From NCBI GenBank assembly GCA_900771195.1, contig CAAGMZ010000014.1, forward strand, positions 18,947-82,946: 64,000 nt of DNA. The letters are read 5' to 3'. The DNA comes from Lachnospiraceae bacterium. Lineage in GTDB: Bacteria > Bacillota > Clostridia > Lachnospirales > Lachnospiraceae. Below, in pieces: positions 26,269 through 33,816 of the stretch (its first letter is position 1; each line of letters starts with the position of its first letter). Below the pieces are notes generated by a model, which saw nothing but the letters and a program-made list of their open reading frames with translations, did not search any database and was not told the DNA's origin. The translations under genes and the position numbers were made by a program.

Positions 26269-27348
26269 ATGAATAAAAATATTTTTCTGCCCAACTATAC
26301 GGTTGGGAGAGAAGCATACAATCAGGTTGCCGGAATTTGCAGCAGATACGGTTCAAAAGCAGTGGTAATCGGCGGACACAGGGCCATGGCTGCAGCAAAA
26401 GATAAGCTTGTGGCTGCCATAGAAGGGAAAATTACGGTAACAGACTGGCTGTGGTACGGCGGAGAGTCTGATTATGAGAATGTTGATGCTCTTTCAGCAG
26501 TCGATGCGGTTAAGAATGCCGATATGATATGGGCAGTGGGCGGAGGAAAAGCTACTGACACGGCCAAGGCACTTGCCAACACCATAGGAAAGCCTGTTTT
26601 TACGTTTCCCACGATTGCGTCCAACTGCTCGGCATGTACCAATGTGTCGATTATGTACAATAAGGATGGCACATTTCTCAAACCGTTCTTTTTTGAGAAG
26701 CCTCCGGTTCATGCGTTTATAGATACGCAGATAATTGCGGATTCGCCTGCAAGGTATATGTGGGCGGGCATGGGGGACACATACGCTAAGTATTTTGAAA
26801 GCAAGGTATCATCAAGAGATGAAGATGTTCCGCATTATGTGGCGCAGGGTGTTGCCAATGCTTTAATGTGTTATGACCAGCTGATGAAGTATGGCAGAAA
26901 GGCTTATGAGGATATGCAGAAAGGCATTGCTTCGTTTGAATTTGAGCAGGCAGTGCTGACCATAATCGTAAGCACTGCAATGGCGTCGATTTTTCTTTGC
27001 ACCGACCATATAATAGATTATAATACAGGGCTTGCACATGCTATATTTTATGCCCTTACTTCTTATCCGCACATTGAGAAGAACCACCTGCACGGTGAAG
27101 TGGTAGGATACGGGGTTCTGGTACTTTTGCTTGTTGACGGCAATGAAAAAGACTTTAAGAGAGTATATGATTTCAACAGGAGCGTCGGTCTTCCGACGAG
27201 ATTATCGGATATAGAATTAACACAGGATGAACTTCCCGGACTTGTGAAGCTGGCACTTTCGATGAAAGATATTGACCATAATCCGTACAGGATAACGGAA
27301 GATATGTTGATGTCAGCTTTTGTAAGGCTTGAGGAAATTAATCAATAA
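26269..27348 (+). CDS. Iron-containing alcohol dehydrogenase, glycerol-dehydrogenase-like
   Basis: A predicted NAD-linked dehydrogenase of the GldA branch, 359 residues. The N-terminal nucleotide-binding half has AVGGGKATDTAKALAN; the metal site is represented by Asp in GMGDTYAKY and histidines in GLAHAIFYAL and LHGEVVGYGV. GldA proteins oxidise glycerol to dihydroxyacetone, but the family also includes other polyol and 2-hydroxy compound enzymes, so the substrate is left open. It has its own promoter, and an ABC importer gene cluster starts 32 bases downstream of its stop, suggesting co-expression with an uptake system. Confidence 0.85.
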   Translation: MNKNIFLPNYTVGREAYNQVAGICSRYGSKAVVIGGHRAMAAAKDKLVAAIEGKITVTDWLWYGGESDYENVDALSAVDAVKNADMIWAVGGGKATDTAKALANTIGKPVFTFPTIASNCSACTNVSIMYNKDGTFLKPFFFEKPPVHAFIDTQIIADSPARYMWAGMGDTYAKYFESKVSSRDEDVPHYVAQGVANALMCYDQLMKYGRKAYEDMQKGIASFEFEQAVLTIIVSTAMASIFLCTDHIIDYNTGLAHAIFYALTSYPHIEKNHLHGEVVGYGVLVLLLVDGNEKDFKRVYDFNRSVGLPTRLSDIELTQDELPGLVKLALSMKDIDHNPYRITEDMLMSAFVRLEEINQ

Positions 27349-27379
27349 AGCAGTATTTAAAGAGAAGAGGAGAAAAGAA

Positions 27380-28405
27380 ATGAAAAAGAAATTGATGGCA
27401 CTTCTTGCAGCAATGGCTGTTGCAGTATCAATGTTTGCAGCTGCAGGCTGTGCAGGAACAGGCTCAAAGGACGATGACAAAAAAACGGAGCAGGGAAATA
27501 CACCCGCAGGAGCTTCAGATAAGATTGGTGTGCTTTATCTCATTGAGAATGGTGCATTCAACGATATGAAGAATGGTATCGTTGACGAGCTTAAGGCTAA
27601 CGGATATACCAATATTGATGTCCAGTGTGCCCAGGGCGATGCAACCACTCTTCAGACAATTGCCCAGAATATGGCTGACGGTTCATATAAGGCAGTATTT
27701 ACCGTTGCAACACCTGCAACACAGGCAATGGTAAATCAGGAGTGCGATACACCCACATTCTTCTGTGCGGTATCAGCACCGGTAGCGGCAGGCGTTATCA
27801 CTGAAATGGAAAAACCTGACAAGAACGCAACAGGTACATCCAATGCGATTCCGATAGAAAACATTTTTGAGTTTGCAAAAAAGCTTACTCCTGATGTTAA
27901 GAAATGGGGATTCATCTACTGCACAAGCGAGGATAACTCAGTAAACACGGTTAAGTCTGCCAAGGATTACTGTGATAAGAACGGAATAGAGTATGATGAA
28001 GTGACTGTAACCAATTCATCTGAGGTTGCCCAGGCTGCACAGACACTTGCAGACAAGGTGGATGCAATCTTTATTCCCAACGACAGTGTGGTTCATTCTG
28101 CAATGACAACTGTAACAGAGGTTACAAGGGACAAGAAGATTCCGGTATACGCAAGCTCCAAGACAACCGTTGTGTCGGGTGCATTTGCAACCATAGCAAT
28201 CAGTGATACGGAAATAGGCAAAATAACAGCAGATATGGGACTTGAGTATCTCAGGGACAAAAAGGCAGTAACAGATATCCCCTCAGTGGTAGTTCCTGCT
28301 TCGGAAACCGTTATCAATAAGACTACAATGGAAGCCCTCGGAATCACAGTGCCTGATGATATAAGCAGTGACGCAACTTTTGTCGATGATGAAAGTGAAA
28401 ATTAA
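27380..28405 (+). CDS. ABC transporter substrate-binding lipoprotein (ABC_sub_bind/TrpX-like)
   Basis: The extracellular solute receptor of an ABC importer. The 341-residue product starts at the ATG at 27380, after a GAGGAG site; it begins MKKKLMALL and carries a lipobox ending AAAGC with the lipidated cysteine at residue 24. After a short charged linker come two Rossmann-like lobes (KIGVLYLIENGAFNDM; FIPNDSVVHSAM) of the family that includes TrpX, the tryptophan/tyrosine receptors and related uncharacterised receptors. No T-box or trp leader precedes it, so the ligand cannot be assigned. The permease and ATPase follow. Confidence 0.87.
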   Translation: MKKKLMALLAAMAVAVSMFAAAGCAGTGSKDDDKKTEQGNTPAGASDKIGVLYLIENGAFNDMKNGIVDELKANGYTNIDVQCAQGDATTLQTIAQNMADGSYKAVFTVATPATQAMVNQECDTPTFFCAVSAPVAAGVITEMEKPDKNATGTSNAIPIENIFEFAKKLTPDVKKWGFIYCTSEDNSVNTVKSAKDYCDKNGIEYDEVTVTNSSEVAQAAQTLADKVDAIFIPNDSVVHSAMTTVTEVTRDKKIPVYASSKTTVVSGAFATIAISDTEIGKITADMGLEYLRDKKAVTDIPSVVVPASETVINKTTMEALGITVPDDISSDATFVDDESEN

Positions 28406-28412
28406 GTAAGCA

Positions 28413-28447
28413 GAGTGCAGGCGGCTCATTACCGCCTGTGCTTTTTT
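28413..28447 (+). terminator. Attenuating hairpin between binding protein and permease genes
   Basis: A stem of about 11 bp (28413-28424 with 28432-28443, core AGGCGG/CCGCCT with two G-U pairs) with a 7-base loop and a six-T run (28442-28447). It sits between the receptor and permease genes, a common way to make the receptor in excess. Confidence 0.82.
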
Positions 28448-28460
28448 CAGGAGGAACAGA

Positions 28461-29366
28461 ATGACTATTTTATACAGTTCCCTTCAGCTTGGTCTCTTAT
28501 ACGGGATAATGGTAATGGGGATATATATAAGCTTCAGGATACTTGACATACCGGATTTGACAACGGAAGGCAGCTTTGCATTTGGAGTTGCCGTATCCGC
28601 AGTGCTTGCCAAGGCAGGGCACCCTTACCTTGGACTTGTTCTTTCCGTAGTTGCAGGTGTGGCAGCAGGATGCACAACAGGTATTCTCCAGACAAAATTA
28701 AAAATTCATCCCATACTTGCCGGAATCATAACAATGAGCGGACTTTATTCAATAAACCTTGCGGTTATGAATGAAAGCCCTAACATAACCCTTCTCAATG
28801 CGCGCACAATCTTTTCGGATGTAAGAAAGCTTATGCCGGGCGTTGATAAGGAAATAGTAAAGCTCATAATTATTGCGTTTTTTGCGCTTGTCGTGTTCCT
28901 GCTGCTTACATTGTTCTTCAAGACTCATTTTGGTCTGTGCATAAGGGCAACGGGAGATAACCAGGATATGCTCCGGGCCTCTTCGGTTGATGTGGATGGC
29001 ACCAAAATAGCGGCTCTCGGAATAGGAAACGCATGCATTGCACTTTCGGGCGGACTTACGGCACAGTTCCAGAGCTTCGGTGATATCAATGCAAGCGTAG
29101 GTATACTTGTTGTAGGATTGGCATCGGTCATAATAGGAGAGGCAATTTTCGGGAGACGCAGCGTTACGATTGGATTTGTGTCAGCGGTTGTGGGCTCTAT
29201 AATATACAGGGCAATAATAGTGGCTGCTACCAAATACAATTTCTTCCCGGCATATATGTTCAAACTTCTTTCTGCCGTAATCGTAATCATAGCACTTGCA
29301 CTTCCTGTGATAAAGGAAGGAATAAAGAAACACGGGATAAGGAAGGGAGGCCGCAGGAATGCTTAA
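28461..29366 (+). CDS. ABC transporter permease (BPD_transp_2 family)
   Basis: The membrane channel subunit of the importer, 301 residues with repeated hydrophobic segments. The family traits are the early DIPDLTTEGSFAFGVAV segment and the ATPase-contact region IRATGDNQDMLRAS. This branch (near LivH/RbsC and YufP-like permeases) is normally paired with TrpX-type receptors. GGAGGA at 28451-28456 supports the start. Its end overlaps the ATPase gene by eight bases. Confidence 0.9.
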   Translation: MTILYSSLQLGLLYGIMVMGIYISFRILDIPDLTTEGSFAFGVAVSAVLAKAGHPYLGLVLSVVAGVAAGCTTGILQTKLKIHPILAGIITMSGLYSINLAVMNESPNITLLNARTIFSDVRKLMPGVDKEIVKLIIIAFFALVVFLLLTLFFKTHFGLCIRATGDNQDMLRASSVDVDGTKIAALGIGNACIALSGGLTAQFQSFGDINASVGILVVGLASVIIGEAIFGRRSVTIGFVSAVVGSIIYRAIIVAATKYNFFPAYMFKLLSAVIVIIALALPVIKEGIKKHGIRKGGRRNA

Positions 29367-30153
29367 AGTTACCAATGCAGTTAAAGTGTTCGCCAAGGGA
29401 ACACCGGATGAATACAGGGCGCTTGACGGACTTAACCTTGAACTTTCAGATGGGGAATTTGTGACTATAATCGGTTCCAACGGAGCCGGAAAATCTACGC
29501 TTTTCAATGCAATATGCGGCAACTTCTGGCTTGATGAGGGACATATCATACTTGACGGGAAGGATATTTCATACCTTTCCGAGCATAAGAGGGCGCGAAA
29601 GATAGGCAGAATATTTCAGGACCCCATGAAGGGAACGGCACCGCACCTTACGATTGAGGAAAATCTGGCTCTTGCTTATTCAAGAAGCAAGAGGGGTGGG
29701 CTTGCACCTGCAATTACGAAATCTGAAAGAATTATGTTTAAGGAAGCGCTTGCAAAATTTGACATGGGGCTTGAGGACAGGATGGACACCAAGGTCGGAC
29801 TTCTTTCGGGAGGACAGCGTCAGGTTGTGACGCTTCTTATGGCCACCCTTGTACCGCCAAGACTGCTTTTGCTGGATGAGCATACCGCAGCACTCGATCC
29901 GGCTACGGCAGAAAAGGTTATGAAAATTACCAAGAGTATAGTGGATGAGAATCACCTTACGACGCTTATGATTACGCATAATGTCAAATCAGCCCTTGAG
30001 ACAGGCAACAGAACTATAATGCTTGATGCCGGAAAAGTTATTTTTGACATGGATGCAGAGGAGCGCGTGGGGATGACGGTTGAAGATCTTATGAAGAAAT
30101 ACTCTGTTAAAAAACATGAGGAATTTGATACAGACAGTGCAATTTTTAACTGA
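29359..30153 (+). CDS. ABC transporter ATP-binding protein
   Basis: Energises the importer from the cytoplasmic side. The 264-residue product has Walker A GSNGAGKST, the signature LSGGQRQVV, Walker B RLLLLDEHTAALDP and a switch histidine in LMITHNV. It overlaps the permease gene by eight bases, so the two are made together. A single ATPase suggests a homodimer. Confidence 0.93.
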   Translation: MLKVTNAVKVFAKGTPDEYRALDGLNLELSDGEFVTIIGSNGAGKSTLFNAICGNFWLDEGHIILDGKDISYLSEHKRARKIGRIFQDPMKGTAPHLTIEENLALAYSRSKRGGLAPAITKSERIMFKEALAKFDMGLEDRMDTKVGLLSGGQRQVVTLLMATLVPPRLLLLDEHTAALDPATAEKVMKITKSIVDENHLTTLMITHNVKSALETGNRTIMLDAGKVIFDMDAEERVGMTVEDLMKKYSVKKHEEFDTDSAIFN

Positions 30154-30189
30154 TGCAAACCAGCTTAAATCCGGAGAGTGAGATATTGT

Positions 30190-30522
30190 ATGAAATGCAT
30201 GGAATTCCAAAAGTTAATACCGGATATAATAAACGGAACAGTGGACGATGAACATCTTGAGGATGTAATCGGACATCTGGAGTCGTGCAGGGAATGTTAT
30301 GATGAACTTGAAATAAACTACATTCTTCAGTACGGACTCAGTGATGATGACTCTGCAGCGTCCATGGACTATGTGGGACAGCTTGAAAGAAATCTGGCCA
30401 AAATGAAGAAACGTCTCAGAGGCATTGAGCTTTACAAATCAGTGTCATCACTTATCAATATCTCGGCTTACACTGCAGTGGCAGGAGCATTTATTTATGT
30501 ACTGTTCAAGTATTTTATCTGA
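30190..30522 (+). CDS. Small membrane protein with zinc-finger HC2-like N-terminus
   Basis: A 110-residue protein with an anti-sigma-like zinc-binding N-terminus (an early Cys and the HLESCRECYDEL motif, i.e. HxxxCxxC), a charged middle segment and one C-terminal membrane helix (AYTAVAGAFIYVLFKYF). Anti-sigma factors of this kind hold a sigma factor at the membrane, but no sigma gene is adjacent, so that role is not shown. The ATG at 30190 is preferred, with CCGGAGAG upstream. polA starts 13 bases after the stop, so the two are likely co-transcribed. Confidence 0.72.
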   Translation: MKCMEFQKLIPDIINGTVDDEHLEDVIGHLESCRECYDELEINYILQYGLSDDDSAASMDYVGQLERNLAKMKKRLRGIELYKSVSSLINISAYTAVAGAFIYVLFKYFI

Positions 30523-30535
30523 AGCGAGGAAGAGC

Positions 30536-33175
30536 ATGGACAAATTATTGTTGATTGACGGTCACAGTATTCTTAACAGGGCATTTTACGGGGTACCGCC
30601 TCTTACCAATCATGAAGGGCTGCATACCAATGCGGTATACGGCTTTATTAACATAATGCTTAAGGCATTGGAGGATGAGTCGGCCGATGGTATTGCAGTT
30701 GCATTTGATCTGAAAACTCCGACCTTCAGGCATGAAATGTATGCAGAGTATAAGGGAACCAGAAAGCCGATGCCTTCTGAGCTTCATGAGCAGGTTCCGG
30801 TTATGAAAGAGGTTCTGGCCGCCATGGGCATTCCGGTGGTTACTCTCCCGGGATATGAGGCTGATGATATTCTCGGAACACTCGCAAAGAGGGCACAAAG
30901 GGATGGAATTGAAGTATCGGTTTTGTCCGGAGACCGCGACCTTTTACAGCTTGCCGACGAGCATATCAAAATACGACTTCCAAAGACGGTGAAAGGTCAG
31001 ACTGTCATCGAGAATTTTTATCCTGAACAGGTAAAGGAGCATTATGGCGTCACACCCGGAGAATTCATAGATGTCAAGGCTCTTATGGGGGATGCATCTG
31101 ACAATATACCGGGAGTTGAGGGAATTGGGGAAAAGACTGCAACAGCAATTATATCCCTGTATGGTTCCATTGAGAACGCATATGCACATATTGAAGAAAT
31201 AAAGCCGCCCCGTGCACGCACGAATCTTTCAGAGCATTATGATATGGCCGTCATGAGCAAGACTCTTGCGACAATAGATATTAATGCGCCTGTCGGGTTT
31301 AATCTTGATGATGCCGTGATAGATAATTTTTATACGAAGGCGGCATATGACATATTTGCCAGACTTGAGCTTAAATCCCTGCTGAAAAAGTTTGAGAATG
31401 CGGGGGAGCTTAATGATGGAGAGCTGGCTGCATCATTCCGGTTTACGGATGATATTGCGGAAGCAGATGAGATATTTAAAGAATGTAACGGTGCTTCGAA
31501 AGCGGGAATCGCACTTGCGATATATGATGATGAGCTGTATGGAGCTGCCATTGCGTTGTCAGAGGAAAAAATATATTATATCAGCGCGGAAAAATTCATA
31601 TCGGCTCAGTATATTTCCGATAAAATCCACGCTTTAGGTCAGCATGTGCACTTTTATGCAATAAACCTGAAACCCCAGACGGACTTTATTGACACGGAAA
31701 TTAACAGCAATACGGATGATATTGCACTTATGGCTTATCTGATTAATCCTTTGAAGGACTCATATCTGTATGATGATATTGCTTCAGAATACCTTGGCAG
31801 GAAATATCCCTCAAGGCAGGAAATATCAGGAAAAAAGACAGTAAAGGAGCTTTTTGATGAGGATGCTTCGGACAGAATAATGCAGATATTCTGCTATGAG
31901 GCGTATACTGCACTTGCGGCAGGAAAAGCTGTGTACGATAAGCTTGAAACCATGGGAATGACACAGGTATATTCGGATATCGAGCTTCCGATAGTGTATG
32001 TACTCAGAAGCATGGAAAAGGAAGGAATGCGTATAGACCGCAGTTCCCTTAAGGAATATGGCGATGAACTGGCGGTGAAGATAGAATCGCTGGAGAATAA
32101 AATTTATGAAGAGGCCGGTTGCAGCTTCAACATAAATTCACCTAAGCAGTTAGGAGAAATTCTTTTTGAAAAGCTTGGTCTTCCGAGCGGGAAAAAGACG
32201 AAGACGGGATATTCCACATCTGCGGATATTCTTGAAAAGCTGGCACCCGATTATCCGATAGTGGATGACGTACTTGAATACCGGACCCTTGCCAAGCTGA
32301 AGTCCACATATGCCGATGGGCTTGCTGACTATATAAAAGATGACGGAAGGATTCACAGTACTTTTAATCAGACGATAACTGCTACCGGAAGAATAAGCAG
32401 CACCGAGCCCAATCTCCAGAATATCCCCATAAGGATACCTGTTGGAAGGCTGATAAGAAAAGTATTTGTTCCGAAGGACGGATACTGCTTTGTTGATGCT
32501 GATTATTCACAGATAGAGTTAAGGCTGTTAGCACATATGTCGGGTGATGAGACACTTATAAATGCGTACAGGGAAGACAGTGACATTCACAGGATAACTG
32601 CTTCGAAGGTGTTTAAGACACCTATTGACCGGGTTACCCCTGAGCAGAGGAGAAATGCCAAGGCGGTCAATTTTGGTATAGTGTACGGTATAAGTTCTTT
32701 TGGACTGAGCAGGGATCTTAGCATTACCAGACAGGAAGCCAAAGAATATATCGAAGAATATTTCAGGACATACCCTTCAATCAAAGAGTATCTGGACAGA
32801 CTTGTCAGTGATGCCAGGGAAAAAGGGTATTCCGAGACGCTTTACGGCAGGCGCAGACCTGTTCCCGAACTTAGTGCAGGCAATTTCATGCAGAGGCAGT
32901 TTGGGGAGAGAATTGCCATGAATTCACCGCTTCAGGGAACCGCTGCGGATATAATCAAAAAGGCCATGATTAATGTCTATAAAAGGCTTAAAGCAGAGAA
33001 GCTTGAGTCAAGGCTTATTTTACAGATACATGATGAGCTTCTGATTGAGACCGGAATCGGCGAGGAGGATGCGGTAAAACGCATACTTTCTGAAGAAATG
33101 CAGAATGCCGCAGACCTTAGGGTAAAGCTGGAAGTCGATGTTCACAGCGGAAGCGACTGGTATGAGGCGAAATGA
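30536..33175 (+). CDS. polA: DNA polymerase I
   Basis: Repairs gaps and replaces RNA primers. The product is 879 residues from the ATG at 30536 (GCGAGGAAGAG upstream; the protein starts MDKLLLIDGHSILNRAFYG). The N-terminal 5'-3' exonuclease keeps its acidic residues (GYEADDILGTLA, LSGDRDLLQL, MGDASDNIPGV). The polymerase domain has motif A DADYSQIELRLLAHMSGD, motif B RRNAKAVNFGIVYGIS and motif C LQIHDELLIE. The middle 3'-5' exonuclease-like region lacks the DxE catalytic pair, so proofreading is probably absent, as in many Firmicutes. The stop overlaps coaE. Confidence 0.97.
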   Translation: MDKLLLIDGHSILNRAFYGVPPLTNHEGLHTNAVYGFINIMLKALEDESADGIAVAFDLKTPTFRHEMYAEYKGTRKPMPSELHEQVPVMKEVLAAMGIPVVTLPGYEADDILGTLAKRAQRDGIEVSVLSGDRDLLQLADEHIKIRLPKTVKGQTVIENFYPEQVKEHYGVTPGEFIDVKALMGDASDNIPGVEGIGEKTATAIISLYGSIENAYAHIEEIKPPRARTNLSEHYDMAVMSKTLATIDINAPVGFNLDDAVIDNFYTKAAYDIFARLELKSLLKKFENAGELNDGELAASFRFTDDIAEADEIFKECNGASKAGIALAIYDDELYGAAIALSEEKIYYISAEKFISAQYISDKIHALGQHVHFYAINLKPQTDFIDTEINSNTDDIALMAYLINPLKDSYLYDDIASEYLGRKYPSRQEISGKKTVKELFDEDASDRIMQIFCYEAYTALAAGKAVYDKLETMGMTQVYSDIELPIVYVLRSMEKEGMRIDRSSLKEYGDELAVKIESLENKIYEEAGCSFNINSPKQLGEILFEKLGLPSGKKTKTGYSTSADILEKLAPDYPIVDDVLEYRTLAKLKSTYADGLADYIKDDGRIHSTFNQTITATGRISSTEPNLQNIPIRIPVGRLIRKVFVPKDGYCFVDADYSQIELRLLAHMSGDETLINAYREDSDIHRITASKVFKTPIDRVTPEQRRNAKAVNFGIVYGISSFGLSRDLSITRQEAKEYIEEYFRTYPSIKEYLDRLVSDAREKGYSETLYGRRRPVPELSAGNFMQRQFGERIAMNSPLQGTAADIIKKAMINVYKRLKAEKLESRLILQIHDELLIETGIGEEDAVKRILSEEMQNAADLRVKLEVDVHSGSDWYEAK

Positions 33176-33774
33176 TGAAGATAATCGGAATAACAGGAGG
33201 CGTGGGAGCCGGCAAATCCACTGTACTTGGAATGCTTTCAGAGCTGTGCAGCTGTGAAATCATAATGGCGGACGACGTGGCAAAATCACTTATGATAAAG
33301 GGCGGAGCCCTGACTGACACGGCAATAAGCCTTTTCGGAAATGATGCGTACCTTGAGGACGGAAGCCTTAACAGGGCATATATTGCCGGCCTGATATATA
33401 GTGACGCAGAATTGGGAAAAAAGTGGGATGAAGCTGTTCATCCTGCGGTAAACAGGGAGATTTTTGACACAATCAAAAAATTCAGTGAAGATGGCGACAA
33501 GGATTTTGTGTTTGTCGAGGCGGCTCTTCTGATTGAGAATCATTATGATGAGATATGCGATGAAATCTGGTACATATATGCGTCGGAGAATACCAGAAAA
33601 AAGCGGCTTAAAGCACAGCGGAATTATTCGGATGAGAAATGTGACGGGATAATCAGAAGACAGATGAGTGATGAACAGTTCCGTGCCCATTGCAGTTTTG
33701 TCATAAACACTGAGTGCAGTACTGTCGAAACCCGCAGGATTATTCAAAATAAGCTGGAAGAATACAGAAATTAG
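33172..33774 (+). CDS. coaE: Dephospho-CoA kinase
   Basis: Makes the last step of coenzyme A synthesis, phosphorylating dephospho-CoA with ATP. The 200-residue product begins MMKIIGITGGVGAGKST with the P-loop; the substrate region is ADDVAKSL and FVEAALLIE, and the lid carries KKRLKAQRN. The start (ATG at 33172 or 33175) overlaps the polA stop, so the two are translationally coupled; polA-coaE is a common pair. Confidence 0.95.
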   Translation: MMKIIGITGGVGAGKSTVLGMLSELCSCEIIMADDVAKSLMIKGGALTDTAISLFGNDAYLEDGSLNRAYIAGLIYSDAELGKKWDEAVHPAVNREIFDTIKKFSEDGDKDFVFVEAALLIENHYDEICDEIWYIYASENTRKKRLKAQRNYSDEKCDGIIRRQMSDEQFRAHCSFVINTECSTVETRRIIQNKLEEYRN

Positions 33775-33783
33775 TGGTACAAT
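33775..33783 (+). promoter_or_regulatory. Possible extended -10 promoter ahead of the FtsA-like gene
   Basis: TGG directly followed by TACAAT (33778-33783), with no convincing -35. It lies just after the coaE stop and 34 bases before the next start, so the FtsA-like gene might have its own transcript. Confidence 0.35.
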
Positions 33784-33816
33784 GTTGATTGAAGTATTTG
33801 AATTACGGAGGATAAT

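Noticed and set aside
30425..30536. An N-terminally extended polA beginning at 30425
   Set aside because: The extension overlaps the zinc-finger gene in another frame; the ATG at 30536 gives the conserved polA N-terminus with a ribosome-binding site.
33721..33732. TGTCGAA inside coaE as a 0A box
   Set aside because: It is within coding sequence, far from any sporulation promoter, and a 7-base match is expected by chance in 64 kb.
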